Below, piece after piece: positions 1 through 8,764 of a stretch of 64,000 nt of DNA. A model generated the notes under the pieces. That model was not told the DNA's origin, made no database searches, and saw nothing but the letters and a program-made list of their open reading frames with translations. The position numbers and the translations under genes are program-made. The stretch lies in assembly GCF_004114915.1 (NCBI RefSeq), contig NZ_CP022219.1, positions 186,001 to 250,000 on the forward strand, in the 5' to 3' direction. This stretch comes from Bradyrhizobium guangxiense (GTDB taxonomy: Bacteria; Pseudomonadota; Alphaproteobacteria; Rhizobiales; Xanthobacteraceae). Position 1 is the stretch's first letter. Every line of letters starts with the position of its first letter.

Positions 1-705
1 GAATTTACCTGGCGTGACGAGCGTGAGCCCCTTGAGCTCCAAGGCCTATTCGATCGCGGTCCCCTGGTGCTTGACGTGGGACTGATCTTGCAAGCCGCCA
101 AACGCGCCCTCGGCGTGTGTCGGGTTGAAGTCGGCAATGCCCTGAAGGGCACTGGGATTCTCATAGAGAAGGATCTCGTCCTCACCAACTATCATGTTGT
201 GGGAGGGGATCTGACGGCTTCCCGCGCCGAGCTCGACATGAACGCTCCGGCCACCGTCCTGCGCTTCGGTGCCTTCACATCCGGGGCATCCCCGGACGAG
301 GGACAAACAGTCAAGCTGGCTCCTGCCGCGGCAATCGTGGACGCCGATCCGCAGTTGGATTTCGCGTTGCTGCGGACCAGCGACGACATTGCAGCCGTCA
401 AGGATCTTCGTCCGTTCTCAGATCTGGGTCTTACCCCGGCGCGCCTCGATCCGCTCTACATTCTCCAACATCCCCAAGGCGGGCCGATGAAGCTCGCCTT
501 GAGCGACAACGGCGTGAGCTGGGTCGACCCGACGGTCGGCGTGGTACAGTATCTGACGCGCGCCGATTTCGGCTCCAGTGGATCACCTTGCTTCGATTCG
601 AACTGGAAGCTGGTCGCGCTTCACCACGCCGGCAACACCCGGAAGGGTGAAGGGATATTGATACGGTCGATCTTCGACCGCATCAGGCCGCATTTGCTGC
701 AATAG
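1..705 (+). CDS. Trypsin-like serine protease, 5' end outside window
   Basis: The reading frame is open from base 1, so the start and any N-terminal domain lie outside the window; a GTG at 67 is an internal possibility. Counting from that GTG, the chymotrypsin-fold triad is visible: His43 in LTNYHVV, Asp98 in QLDFALL and Ser173 in the FGSSGSPCF oxyanion motif, followed by LVALHHAGN, a strand typical of this S1 subfamily. The N-terminal residues seen (QGLFDRGPLVLDVG...LQAAKRALG) could be the end of an adaptor domain. Trypsin domains of this type often sit behind effector-associated or other conflict-system domains, but here that is inference because the partner is not in view. There is no signal peptide in the visible part, so it is probably cytoplasmic. 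It is convergent with radC. Confidence 0.8.
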   Translation, partial: EFTWRDEREPLELQGLFDRGPLVLDVGLILQAAKRALGVCRVEVGNALKGTGILIEKDLVLTNYHVVGGDLTASRAELDMNAPATVLRFGAFTSGASPDEGQTVKLAPAAAIVDADPQLDFALLRTSDDIAAVKDLRPFSDLGLTPARLDPLYILQHPQGGPMKLALSDNGVSWVDPTVGVVQYLTRADFGSSGSPCFDSNWKLVALHHAGNTRKGEGILIRSIFDRIRPHLLQ

Positions 706-754
706 TGGATGTCGGCCGCGCCCTCGAGGTGCACCACATCTTCGACGCCGAGCC

Positions 755-1468
755 TTAGATCAGCCGCATACCCTTCAAACTCGCATGCCCGTTCTTGCCG
801 ACGATGATGTGGTCATGCACCGCAATCCCCAGCGGCTTGGCGATCTCGATGATCGCCTTGGTCATCTGGATGTCGGCCTGCGAGGGTGAGGGATCGCCGC
901 TCGGATGGTTGTGCACCAGGATCAGCGCGGTCGCCGATAATTCCAGCGCGCGCTTGATCACCTCGCGCGGATAGACCGGGGTGTGGTCAACGGTGCCGGT
1001 CTGCTGCACCTCGTCGGCGATCAGCTGGTTGCGCTTGTCCAGGAACAGCAGGCGGAACTGCTCCTTATCGGCAAACGCCATGCTGGAGCGGCAATAGTCG
1101 ATCACCTCATTCCAGGACGACAGTGCGTTGCGGCCGTTGACCTCGCCCTTGGTCACGCGGCTCGCGGCGGCGGCAATCAGCTTGAGCTGGTTGATCGCGG
1201 ATTCGCCGATGCCGTCGACTTCGCGCAGGCGCGCCACCGGCGCATGCACGACCTCGGCGAACGAGCCGAAAATCTTGATCAGTGCCTTCGCCAGCGGCTT
1301 GGTGTCGCGCCGCGGCAGTGCCGGAAACAGCGCCATCTCCAACAGCTCGTAATCGCTCAGCGCGTCCGCGCCCGCGCTGTAGAAGCGCTCGCGCAGCCGC
1401 TCGCGATGGCCGTGATAGTGCGGCGTCTCGTCAGGCTTGCTCTTGTCATGGTCCGGCTTGGCGGGCAT
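755..1468 (-). CDS. radC: RadC family JAB-domain protein
   Basis: This 237-residue protein is the usual length for the family. The N-terminal half carries a helix-hairpin-helix segment ([17 protein letters not shown], about residues 81-97). The C-terminal JAB/MPN+ domain has the metalloprotease-like signature [14 protein letters not shown] (His186, His188, Asp199). RadC was once linked to DNA repair, but its biochemical role is unsettled, so only the family assignment is firm. It is convergent with the protease to its left and is followed by a DMT transporter gene on the same strand, with about 56 bases between them. Confidence 0.93.
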   Translation of the reverse strand: MPAKPDHDKSKPDETPHYHGHRERLRERFYSAGADALSDYELLEMALFPALPRRDTKPLAKALIKIFGSFAEVVHAPVARLREVDGIGESAINQLKLIAAAASRVTKGEVNGRNALSSWNEVIDYCRSSMAFADKEQFRLLFLDKRNQLIADEVQQTGTVDHTPVYPREVIKRALELSATALILVHNHPSGDPSPSQADIQMTKAIIEIAKPLGIAVHDHIIVGKNGHASLKGMRLI

Positions 1469-1524
1469 CGGCGGCCAGCATCGCCTTGACGAAGGAATTT
1501 TTCAACCGACAATTGTAACTGCTC

Positions 1525-2445
1525 TCACGGTTTCCGCATGGGAGCGGTCACCGCAATGACCCCGAGAACGATGAGCGCCATGCCGGCCAGCATCGACCAG
1601 GTGAAGCTTTCGCCAAGGAGTGTGGTCCCAAGCGCCACGGCAAAGCCGGCGCGCAGGTAGCTGCCGCTCGTCGTGCCGAGCGGGCCAAGCGTATGGATCA
1701 GGCGGAAATAGATCACCATGGCGAGCCCGGTACAGACGATCGCAAGGCCGAGCACGGCCGTGATCGCTTGTATTGCCGGCGCCAGTGTCCAGGGCCGATC
1801 GAGGACCGCCGCGATGGGCAGCATCAGGGCGGCGGCGCAGCTCATCGCGCCGGCGGCCGTGACGACCGCGGGAAGGCCCGCGAATCGCTGCCCCCAGATC
1901 GGTGCGAGCGCGTAGCAGAAGCTCGCCGCCAGGACGGCGACCTGCGCCAGCGGCGCGTCAGTGCCGATCCCGGAGCGCGCGTCAACCCGCATGGTCAGGG
2001 CGACGCCGCCGAGGCCCAGCGCAACACCGATGATCTTGCGGCCGCTGATCGCCTCTCGCCCGCGTCCGGTCGACATCGCGATCGCCAGCACGAACATCGG
2101 CGGAGTTGCATTGAGCACCCCAGCGAGGCCGCTGGCGATATGCATCTCGCCCCAACTGATCAACGTGAACGGCAGCGCGCTTTGTAGCAGCCCCTGCACC
2201 ACGAAAGCCGTCCACGCCGGCCCTCGGCGCGGCAGAACGTGTCCCTGCGCGCGAGCGATCAGGATCAAGAGAACGGCCGCGATTGTCACCCGGGCCGCGA
2301 CCATGGTGAAGGGCGGGATCGTCGGAAGCGCGACCTTGATGAGCGTGAATGAGCTGCCCCAGATCAGGGAGAGCAGCAGCGGGAGCCCGATCTCGAACGC
2401 GAGACGGGTTTGTCCTGATGTCATCTGTTGCGCCTGGGTGCTCAT
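1525..2445 (-). CDS. EamA/DMT family transporter
   Basis: The 306-residue protein has about ten hydrophobic helices in two tandem EamA repeats, opening with LPLLLSLIWGSSFTLIKVAL, the hallmark first helix of drug/metabolite transporters. It is expected in the inner membrane, exporting a small metabolite; the substrate cannot be read from sequence. The second repeat starts near residue 155 (VAVLAASFCYALAPIWGQRF). The gene is divergent from the Ada-like gene at 2570, leaving a 124-base shared upstream region. A second DMT transporter occurs at 55067 but is not a close copy. Confidence 0.9.
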   Translation of the reverse strand: MSTQAQQMTSGQTRLAFEIGLPLLLSLIWGSSFTLIKVALPTIPPFTMVAARVTIAAVLLILIARAQGHVLPRRGPAWTAFVVQGLLQSALPFTLISWGEMHIASGLAGVLNATPPMFVLAIAMSTGRGREAISGRKIIGVALGLGGVALTMRVDARSGIGTDAPLAQVAVLAASFCYALAPIWGQRFAGLPAVVTAAGAMSCAAALMLPIAAVLDRPWTLAPAIQAITAVLGLAIVCTGLAMVIYFRLIHTLGPLGTTSGSYLRAGFAVALGTTLLGESFTWSMLAGMALIVLGVIAVTAPMRKP

Positions 2446-2569
2446 GCGATCTGCTCCATCGACACCATGATCCGGAGCGGCGCTGCAGGCTGGCTGAATT
2501 CGGACCTCATCGCCCGGTCGAGTCCGATTTCAGCTACTCGGCGGGGCGCCTTGAAACTATGATTTCGCC

Positions 2570-3166
2570 ATGGCGACAGGTCCGGCACATCGGCAGACGC
2601 TGCCACCGCATCTCGACTGGGCAACCTGCGATCGGGCGCGTCTTTCGCGTGCGCGCGCTTTCGACGGCCTGTTCTTCTCCGGCGTCCGCTCGACGCGCAT
2701 CTATTGCCGGCCGGTGTGTCCGGTACGTCCCGCCCGCTCCGAGAACGTCACCTTCTATGCGACCGCGGCGGCCGCCGAGCGGGCCGGCTTTCGCCCGTGC
2801 CTGCGCTGCCGGCCGGAAGCCGCGCCGGGCTCGCCGGCCTGGATGGGGACAGCGACCACCGTCGCGCGCGGCATGCGCCTGATCCATGACGGCTTTCTCG
2901 ATCGCGCGACCATGACGGAGCTTGCGGAAGCCCTGGGCGTCGGGCCGCGCCATCTGCTGCGCCTGTTCATGCGCCACGCCGGCGCGAGCCCGAGCGAGAT
3001 CGCGGCGACCCGCCGCGTGCAGGAAGCCAAGCGTCTGATCGACCAGACCGAGATGAGTTTGGCGGAGATTGCGTTTGCGGCGGGCTTCGGCAGTGTTCGC
3101 CGCTTCAACGACGCCTTTGTGGCGACCTATAAAAGGGCGCCATCGTCATTCCGCCGCCGGCGATAG
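2570..3166 (+). CDS. Ada-type methylphosphotriester sensor, N-Ada plus AraC HTH
   Basis: The 198-residue protein consists of an Ada metal-binding domain and an AraC-type helix-turn-helix. Four zinc cysteines, Cys46, Cys50, Cys77 and Cys80, match the +4/+27/+3 spacing of Escherichia coli Ada (38, 42, 69, 72), so Cys46 is the expected methyl acceptor for DNA methylphosphotriesters. Residues 95-195 form the HTH domain with the characteristic FAAGFGSVRRFNDAF segment. The protein ends there: neither the O6-methylguanine methyltransferase domain of Ada nor the AlkA glycosylase domain of Ada-AlkA fusions is present. It could be an AdaA-like stand-alone activator of alkylation repair, or an Ada-AlkA protein that lost its glycosylase half; a palindromic repeat begins 8 bases after the stop. 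Confidence 0.88.
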   Translation: MATGPAHRQTLPPHLDWATCDRARLSRARAFDGLFFSGVRSTRIYCRPVCPVRPARSENVTFYATAAAAERAGFRPCLRCRPEAAPGSPAWMGTATTVARGMRLIHDGFLDRATMTELAEALGVGPRHLLRLFMRHAGASPSEIAATRRVQEAKRLIDQTEMSLAEIAFAAGFGSVRRFNDAFVATYKRAPSSFRRRR

Positions 3167-3173
3167 ATTGGTT

Positions 3174-3279
3174 GTCATTCCGGGGCGCTCGCGTCAGCGA
3201 GCGAACCCGGAATCTCGAGATTCTTAGGTGCGCCAGGGCGCACCATGGTTCGCTGCTAAGCAGCGCCCCGGAATGACGG
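3174..3279. repeat. REP-like palindrome, type A copy 1
   Basis: This is an imperfect palindrome of about 106 bases. It begins GTCATTCCGGGGCG and ends CGCCCCGGAATGAC, with inner CGAACCCGGAATC and GGTTCGC segments. It lies between the convergent ada-like and map genes. Three related copies occur at 7556, 50966 and 55984. Confidence 0.85.
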
Positions 3280-3283
3280 GGTA

Positions 3284-4105
3284 TTACGACCCGATCTGCT
3301 TCTCGCCGTGCCGCTCCGACAGCGTGAAGATCTCCACACCCGTCGCGGTGACGCCGACGGAGTGCTCGAACTGCGCCGACAGCGAGCGGTCGCGGGTCAC
3401 CGCGGTCCAGCCGTCGGACAGGATCTTCACATGCGGTTTGCCGAGATTGATCATCGGCTCGATGGTGAAGAACATGCCGGGCTTGAGCTGCACGCCTTCG
3501 CCGGGCCGGCCGATATGGATGATGTTCGGCTCGTCGTGGAACATGCGACCCAGACCGTGGCCGCAGAAATCGCGCACCACGCTCATGCCCTGGGGTTCGA
3601 CGAAGCTCTGGATGGCGTGACCGATGTCGCCGGTGGTGGCGCCGGGCTTCACCGCGGCGATGCCGCGCATCATCGCTTCATAGGTCACCTCGATCAGCCG
3701 CTCGGCCTTGCGGGCGATCGGGCCGACCGCATACATCCGGCTGGAATCGCCGTACCAGCCGTCGACGATGAAGGTGACGTCGATGTTGACGATGTCGCCC
3801 TCCTTCAGCGGACGGTCGCCGGGCATGCCGTGGCAGACCACGTGATTGAGCGAGGTGCAGGTGGAGTAGCGGTAGCCGCGATACATCAGCGTCGCCGGAT
3901 AGGCACCGTGGCTGAAGGCGAAGTCGCGAACGAATTCGTCGATCTTCGAGGTCGGCACGCCGGGCCCGACGACGTCGGTGAGTTCGTCGAGGCACTTGGC
4001 CACCAGCGCGCCCGCCTTGCGCATGCCGGCAAAGGCGGCCGGCCCATGCAGCTTGATCTGTCCGGTCTTGCGCAGGGAGGTCTCGGTGGCTTCGACGTAG
4101 CTCAT
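3284..4105 (-). CDS. map: Methionine aminopeptidase type I
   Basis: This cytoplasmic metalloenzyme removes the initiator methionine from nascent proteins. The 273-residue sequence contains all five metal ligands with type I spacing: Asp109, Asp120, His183 (CGHGLGRMFH), Glu216 (FTIEPMI) and Glu247 (QFEHSVG), plus His92 in CHGMP. The distances between the metal ligands equal those of the E. coli enzyme. Start ATG at 4105 gives a normal N-terminus, slightly longer than in E. coli. The 3' end meets a REP-like palindrome. It is a stand-alone essential gene, with the MscS gene upstream on the same strand but about 120 bases away. Confidence 0.97.
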   Translation of the reverse strand: MSYVEATETSLRKTGQIKLHGPAAFAGMRKAGALVAKCLDELTDVVGPGVPTSKIDEFVRDFAFSHGAYPATLMYRGYRYSTCTSLNHVVCHGMPGDRPLKEGDIVNIDVTFIVDGWYGDSSRMYAVGPIARKAERLIEVTYEAMMRGIAAVKPGATTGDIGHAIQSFVEPQGMSVVRDFCGHGLGRMFHDEPNIIHIGRPGEGVQLKPGMFFTIEPMINLGKPHVKILSDGWTAVTRDRSLSAQFEHSVGVTATGVEIFTLSERHGEKQIGS

Positions 4106-4225
4106 GCTTGTGCGGTCTTTTCGGGCTGATCTCGATGTCGGTGGAAAGGCTTGATTTCAGGCCCTAATTTAATGATTGCCTGCCTTCATGCAAGCCAAGC
4201 TTCGTCCCTGCGCCCGAAAGCGGGC

Positions 4226-5542
4226 CTAATTCGGGACTTCTACGGTGGTTTCCACCGGCAGCGCGCCGCCGCGGATGCGGATTTCCCGGACCGGGTAGGG
4301 AACCCGGATGTCCTCCCGCTTGAAGGCATCCCACAGCGACAGCATCACGTCGCTCTTGACCTTGTCCATGCCATCGGGGTCGGCGATCCAGAAGGTCAGC
4401 GAGAACTTCATCCCGGCTTCGGCGAACTCGGTCAGGAGGCAGGTCGGTGGCTTGCCTTTTTGCGCGCGCGGATGGGCTTCCGCGGTCTCGGCCGCAAGCT
4501 TGCAGACCAATTTCGGATCGGCATCGTAATTGGTGCCGAAGGCGATCTTCACCAGCGTGTTCTTGTCGGTATAGGTCCAGTTGACGACCTTCTGCGTCAC
4601 CAGATCCTCGTTCGGCACCAGGAACTCGCGGCCGTCGCCGGCGGCGACGGAAATATAACGCGTCTTCATCGCGCTGATGCGGCCGGTATTGTCGCCGATG
4701 GTGACGAGGTCGCCGGGCTTCACCGACTTGTCGGCGAGCAGGATGATCCCCGAGATGAAATTGGCGACGATCTTCTGCAGGCCGATACCGATGCCGACGC
4801 CGACCGCGCCGGAGAACACCGCGAGCGCTGAAAGGTCGATGCCGACCGCGCCGAGCGCGATGACGATGGCGACGGTCAGAAGCCCGATGCGGATGATCTT
4901 GACCAGCAGCACCTGCACCGATGGCGTCAGGTCGGTGGTCGAATTGATCCGGCTCTCGGCGAAATTGCTCGCGATGTTGGTGGCCCAGAGCGCGATGAGG
5001 AGGAGGGCGCCGGCTTTGAGGACCAGCAGTGGGGTCAGTCTGAGGCCGCCGAGCACGATCGCAAAGGAATCGAGCAGATCGACTGTCCCATCGAGCTGGC
5101 CGAGGATGGACAGCGCCGCGACGAACCAGGCCGTGATCGACACCAGCTTGACGATGAAGGCGTTGCGCAGCACCGAGGTCACCAGCCGGATCACCAGCCA
5201 GGCCAGTCCCATCTTCGCCGCGACCATCAAGAGGTAGGAGCGGCTCGGCCAGGTCGCGTGATACATCACGAAGCGGGAGACGATGACGAGCAGGGTGAAC
5301 ACCGCCGTCGAGGCGCTGGAGACCATCACCCGGGCGAAGTGGCGGAGCGGCAGCGGCCAGCGTATCGCCAGCGAGGTCATGTCGACGCGGCTGCGAATGG
5401 CGGTCTCCGCGGCATAGGCGATGCCGGCCGCGGCCAGAATGAGACCGAATTGCAGATAGAACCACGGTGAGGAGACTTCCGCCCCGACGCTGCGCGCGGT
5501 GGTCTGCACGAACTCCATGAAGTCTTTGAGGTCCATGTCCAT
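4226..5542 (-). CDS. MscS-family mechanosensitive channel
   Basis: A start at MDMDLKDF (5542) gives 438 residues; an upstream in-frame ATG at 5599 would add 19 residues that do not look like coding sequence for this family. The N-terminal two thirds holds about six hydrophobic helices. The pore helix and MscS beta domain follow (SALAVFSGAVGVGIGIGLQK, then VPNEDLVTQKVVNWTY). The C-terminal alpha/beta domain ends near residue 435. The protein should be a ring-forming inner-membrane channel that releases solutes on hypo-osmotic shock. It is divergent from the K+/H+ antiporter gene at 5753, so both genes for ion and osmotic balance share an upstream region of about 210 bases. Confidence 0.92.
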   Translation of the reverse strand: MDMDLKDFMEFVQTTARSVGAEVSSPWFYLQFGLILAAAGIAYAAETAIRSRVDMTSLAIRWPLPLRHFARVMVSSASTAVFTLLVIVSRFVMYHATWPSRSYLLMVAAKMGLAWLVIRLVTSVLRNAFIVKLVSITAWFVAALSILGQLDGTVDLLDSFAIVLGGLRLTPLLVLKAGALLLIALWATNIASNFAESRINSTTDLTPSVQVLLVKIIRIGLLTVAIVIALGAVGIDLSALAVFSGAVGVGIGIGLQKIVANFISGIILLADKSVKPGDLVTIGDNTGRISAMKTRYISVAAGDGREFLVPNEDLVTQKVVNWTYTDKNTLVKIAFGTNYDADPKLVCKLAAETAEAHPRAQKGKPPTCLLTEFAEAGMKFSLTFWIADPDGMDKVKSDVMLSLWDAFKREDIRVPYPVREIRIRGGALPVETTVEVPN

Positions 5543-5752
5543 CGGTCTCGTCGGGAAGCTTGTGGGAGGATTTGATTCGAGGGCGCCGCAGAATCCCACA
5601 AAGGGTGCGGCCGGGCCATCGATACACCGGCATGTGATGGACGTTAAGGCCGTATAATACGGGCGGATTGCCGCGAGCCGGAGAAAATGGGTTGGCGCGC
5701 GAGTCTGCCGACGATAAGGATGCCATTCCAGCTGTTTTGACCCGGAAGGTGG

Positions 5753-7546
5753 ATGGCTTCCCTCGACTCCGTCAGCCTCGCGATATTGCTCGGCGCCGTC
5801 CTCGTCATGGCCGGTATCCTGTCGAGCCTGCTCGCGCTCCGCTTCGGCGCGCCGTTGCTGCTGGTCTTCCTCGCGATCGGCATGCTCGCGGGCGATTCCG
5901 GCCCCGGGCAGCTCCAGTTCGACGACGTCCGCACCACCTATCTGGTCGGCTCGGTGGCGCTCGCCCTGATCCTGTTCGACGGCGGCCTCAGGACACGCTT
6001 TGCCAGCATCCGCACCGTGCTGGCGCCCTCCGTGGTGCTGGCGACCGCCGGCGTGTTGCTGACCGCGCTGATCACGGCGCCGTTCGCCAAATACGCGCTC
6101 GATCTCAACTGGACCGAGTCGCTACTGGTCGGCGCCGTGGTGGCCTCGACCGATGCGGCCGCGGTGTTCCTGCTGGTGCACACCCAGGGCCTGCGCTTGC
6201 GCCCGCGCGTCGGCGCGACGCTGGAGGCGGAATCCGGCACCAACGATCCGTTCGCGATCTTCCTCACGCTGATGCTGGTCGAATACATCTCGCTGGGGTC
6301 GAGCTCGCCGGGCCACGTGCTGATGGAGTTCGTGCAGGAGGCCGTGCTGGGTGCCATCGTCGGCGTCATCGGCGGGCGTCTCGTCGTCATCGCCCTCAAC
6401 CAGGTTGCCCTGCCGCAGGGCCTGCATGCGCCGTTCGTGACCACGGCAGCACTCGTCATCTTCGGCGGCTCGCAGATCATGCACGCCTCCGGCTTCCTCG
6501 CGGTCTATCTCGCCGGCATCATCATCGGCAACCGGCCGACGCGCGCGCATAATTCGGTGGTGGCCTTCCTCGACGCCGCGACCTGGCTGGCGCAGATCGT
6601 GATGTTCGTGCTGCTCGGTCTGCTGGTCTCCCCGAGTCGGCTCGGCTCGAGCGTGCTGCCGGCGATCGCCGTCGCGCTTGTCCTGATGCTGGTCGCGCGG
6701 CCGATCGCGGTGTTCGCGTGCCTTGCGCCGTTCCGCTTCAACTGGCGCGAGAAGATCTTCATCGCCTGGACCGGCCTGCGCGGCGCAGTCGCGATCTTCC
6801 TGGCGTCGATCCCGATGCTGGTCGGCCTGTCGAAGGCCTATCTCTATTTCGACGTCGCCTTCGTCGTCGTCATCATCTCGCTGCTGCTGCAGGGCTGGAC
6901 CCTGGCGCCGGCCGCGCGCAAGCTGCACGTCGCGCTGCCGCGCGCCGAGCGCGGCCCGCGCCGCGTCGAACTGGATCTGCCCGGCCAGCTCGAGCAGCAG
7001 CTGGTCGGCTATCCGGTGCGGCCCAAGAGCCTGTATTTCCGCCGCGGCCTGATCCCGTCCTGGTCCAAGCCGACGCTGGTGATCCGCAACGAGAACATTT
7101 TGACGCCGACGGAAGCCGACCCGGTCGCGCCCGGCGATTACATCTACCTGCTCGCGCCGCCGGAAAAGGCCGAGGCGCTCGACCGCTTCTTCGTCGACAT
7201 GCAGCCGAGCTCGGCACCGGACCCGCATCTGCTCGGCGACTTCATGGTGTCCGGCGAGCACACCCTCGCCGAGCTTGCCGAGATCTACGGCGTGAAGGTG
7301 AACGATGATGCGGGTAAGCTCACGCTCGCCGATTATTTCGACGTCCATCTCGACCGCGCGCCGAAGGAAGGCGCTGAGCTGCCGCTGGACGAGATCGTGC
7401 TGGTCGCCCGCAGCATCTCCGGCGGCCGGGTCAACGTCGTCGGCCTGCGCCTGCCGGAAGAAGACGAGACGCCGCCGCCTCTGACGCGCACGCAGGCACT
7501 GCGTCGCAAGCTGGCGGACATCTGGACATCGGTCGTGGGGGTCTAG
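5753..7546 (+). CDS. Potassium/proton antiporter, CPA1 family (NhaP2/CvrA type)
   Basis: The 597-residue protein has about twelve to thirteen membrane helices in residues 8-395. These contain the CPA1 hallmarks LILFDGGLRT, ASTDAAAVF and WTGLRGAVAIFLAS. A cytoplasmic region follows, with a TrkA-C-like RCK segment (LVIRNENILTPTEADPVAPGDYIYLLAPP, given here only as residue range about 440-470) and a CorC/HlyC-like transporter-associated tail near residues 490-570. This architecture is that of NhaP2/CvrA, which exchange K+ (or Na+) for H+. The start is 10 bases after a GGAAGG-like site. It is divergent from the MscS gene. Confidence 0.93.
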   Translation: MASLDSVSLAILLGAVLVMAGILSSLLALRFGAPLLLVFLAIGMLAGDSGPGQLQFDDVRTTYLVGSVALALILFDGGLRTRFASIRTVLAPSVVLATAGVLLTALITAPFAKYALDLNWTESLLVGAVVASTDAAAVFLLVHTQGLRLRPRVGATLEAESGTNDPFAIFLTLMLVEYISLGSSSPGHVLMEFVQEAVLGAIVGVIGGRLVVIALNQVALPQGLHAPFVTTAALVIFGGSQIMHASGFLAVYLAGIIIGNRPTRAHNSVVAFLDAATWLAQIVMFVLLGLLVSPSRLGSSVLPAIAVALVLMLVARPIAVFACLAPFRFNWREKIFIAWTGLRGAVAIFLASIPMLVGLSKAYLYFDVAFVVVIISLLLQGWTLAPAARKLHVALPRAERGPRRVELDLPGQLEQQLVGYPVRPKSLYFRRGLIPSWSKPTLVIRNENILTPTEADPVAPGDYIYLLAPPEKAEALDRFFVDMQPSSAPDPHLLGDFMVSGEHTLAELAEIYGVKVNDDAGKLTLADYFDVHLDRAPKEGAELPLDEIVLVARSISGGRVNVVGLRLPEEDETPPPLTRTQALRRKLADIWTSVVGV

Positions 7547-7555
7547 CCTCTTCTC

Positions 7556-7658
7556 GTCATTCCGGGGCGCGCGACAGCGCGAACCCGGAATCCATTTATC
7601 CGCTGAACGAGGGGCGAGATGGATTCCGGGTTCACCCTTCGGGCGCCCCGGAATGACA
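7556..7658. repeat. REP-like palindrome, type A copy 2
   Basis: A palindromic element of about 103 bases begins 10 bases after the antiporter stop. It opens with TCATTCCGGGGCGCGCGA and closes with GCGCCCCGGAATGAC, with CGAACCCGGAATCCA and its complement inside. Confidence 0.85.
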
Positions 7659-7791
7659 GAACGGGAAATCCGCCACCAAATCGCCGCATCCGCCGAAGAT
7701 TTGCGCGGCTTTGTGACCTCCGCACCCGGAACGCTCCGCGGCGCCGCCCGTTCTTCGCGTGACGGTCAACGTCTTTGACAGGAGCAGTTCC

Positions 7792-8052
7792 ATGCGAAGC
7801 CTCATCTTGCCTGCCATCGTCGCGATCGGTCTCGGATCGGCTGCGCCGGCGATGGCCTATGACACCGGCGACCAGATCTCGATGCAGGTCGCGCTCGATG
7901 TCGCGGCCGACATCGGCGTCACGACGGTCTCTCACACCCAGTTCCTCGGCGATGAATGGCAGATCGAAGGCCGCGATCGCATCGGGCGCTGGATGGAAGT
8001 CGATGTCGATGCCCGGACCGGCGAGGTCCGCAATGTCGACCGCGGCTGGTAG
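7792..8052 (+). CDS. Small secreted PepSY-domain protein
   Basis: The start is set at ATG 7792 because AGGAG lies 8-12 bases upstream and the protein then opens with a clear signal peptide (MRSLILPAIVAIGLGSAAPAMA, cleavage after AMA). The mature part of about 65 residues is a single PepSY-like unit: SMQVALDVAADIGV, then WQIEGRDRIGRWMEVDVDA and a closing GEVRNVDRGW. Such small periplasmic proteins are thought to inhibit or regulate peptidases, but no function is proven here. It stands alone between a REP-like element and the 3' end of modC, with which it is convergent. Confidence 0.8.
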   Translation: MRSLILPAIVAIGLGSAAPAMAYDTGDQISMQVALDVAADIGVTTVSHTQFLGDEWQIEGRDRIGRWMEVDVDARTGEVRNVDRGW

Positions 8053-8099
8053 CTATTCTTAGCCCGGACTGCGCTTCGCTTCATCCGGCGACAAGTGCC

Positions 8100-8762
8100 T
8101 TACGTCAGCACCTTCACTCCGCCGAAACTCGTGACCCGCCCCTGCTTCAGCATCACGATCTGGGTCGCGAGCTGGCGCAGCTCGGCGGCGTCGTGGCTGA
8201 CATAGACCATCGGCACGTTGGCCTCGTCGCGCAGCCGCACCAGATAGGGCAGGATCTCGAGCTTGCGGCCCTCGTCGAGCGCGCCGAGCGGCTCGTCGAG
8301 CAGCAACAGACGCGGCTTCGACAGCAGCGCGCGGCCGAGCGCGACGCGCTGGCGCTCGCCGCCGGAGAGTCTTCCGGGACGACGGTCCAGCAGGGCGCCG
8401 ATGTCGAGCAGGTCGATGATGCGCTTGTGCTGCGTCTGATCCGGCACAAGGCCGTTCATCCGCCGCCCATAATCGAGATTCTGCGCGACGCTGAGATGCG
8501 GAAACAGGCGCGCGTCCTGGAACACATAGCCGATGCGGCGGCGCCAGGTCGGCACGTGGATGCCGGCCGCGGTGTCGTCGACGGTCTCGCCGTCGATGAC
8601 GATGGTGCCGCGATCGGGCCGCAGCAGGCCGGCGATCATGTTGACCAGCGAGCTCTTGCCCGCGCCCGAGGCGCCGAACAGGCCGATGACGCGGCCCTCG
8701 CCGGTGAAGGAGGCGGACAGCGCGAACTCGCCGAGCTTCTTTTCGACGTCGACCCGCAGCAT
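8100..8762 (-). CDS. modC: Molybdate ABC transporter ATPase, short form
   Basis: ATP-binding subunit of the molybdate importer. Seen are Walker A (FGASGAGKSS), the Q-loop, the ABC signature LSGGERQRVALGRAL and Walker B LLLLDEPLGALD. Start ATG 8762 lies 2 bases beyond the modB stop, which is better than a farther upstream frame start at 8807. The protein ends at about 220 residues, just after the D-loop and H-loop region (VYVSHD...) and a short tail. The C-terminal TOBE/Mop regulatory domain present in typical ModC (about 350 residues) is absent. It is the last gene of modABC. Confidence 0.93.
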   Translation of the reverse strand: MLRVDVEKKLGEFALSASFTGEGRVIGLFGASGAGKSSLVNMIAGLLRPDRGTIVIDGETVDDTAAGIHVPTWRRRIGYVFQDARLFPHLSVAQNLDYGRRMNGLVPDQTQHKRIIDLLDIGALLDRRPGRLSGGERQRVALGRALLSKPRLLLLDEPLGALDEGRKLEILPYLVRLRDEANVPMVYVSHDAAELRQLATQIVMLKQGRVTSFGGVKVLT

Positions 8763-8764
8763 GG

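Noticed and set aside
3174..3279. Possible CRISPR-like repeat
   Set aside because: The palindromes are dispersed single copies kilobases apart, with no regular spacer array and no cas genes.
6122..7348. 408-codon open frame opposite the K+/H+ antiporter
   Set aside because: Antisense shadow with Arg/Asp/Gln-rich composition and no family signature.
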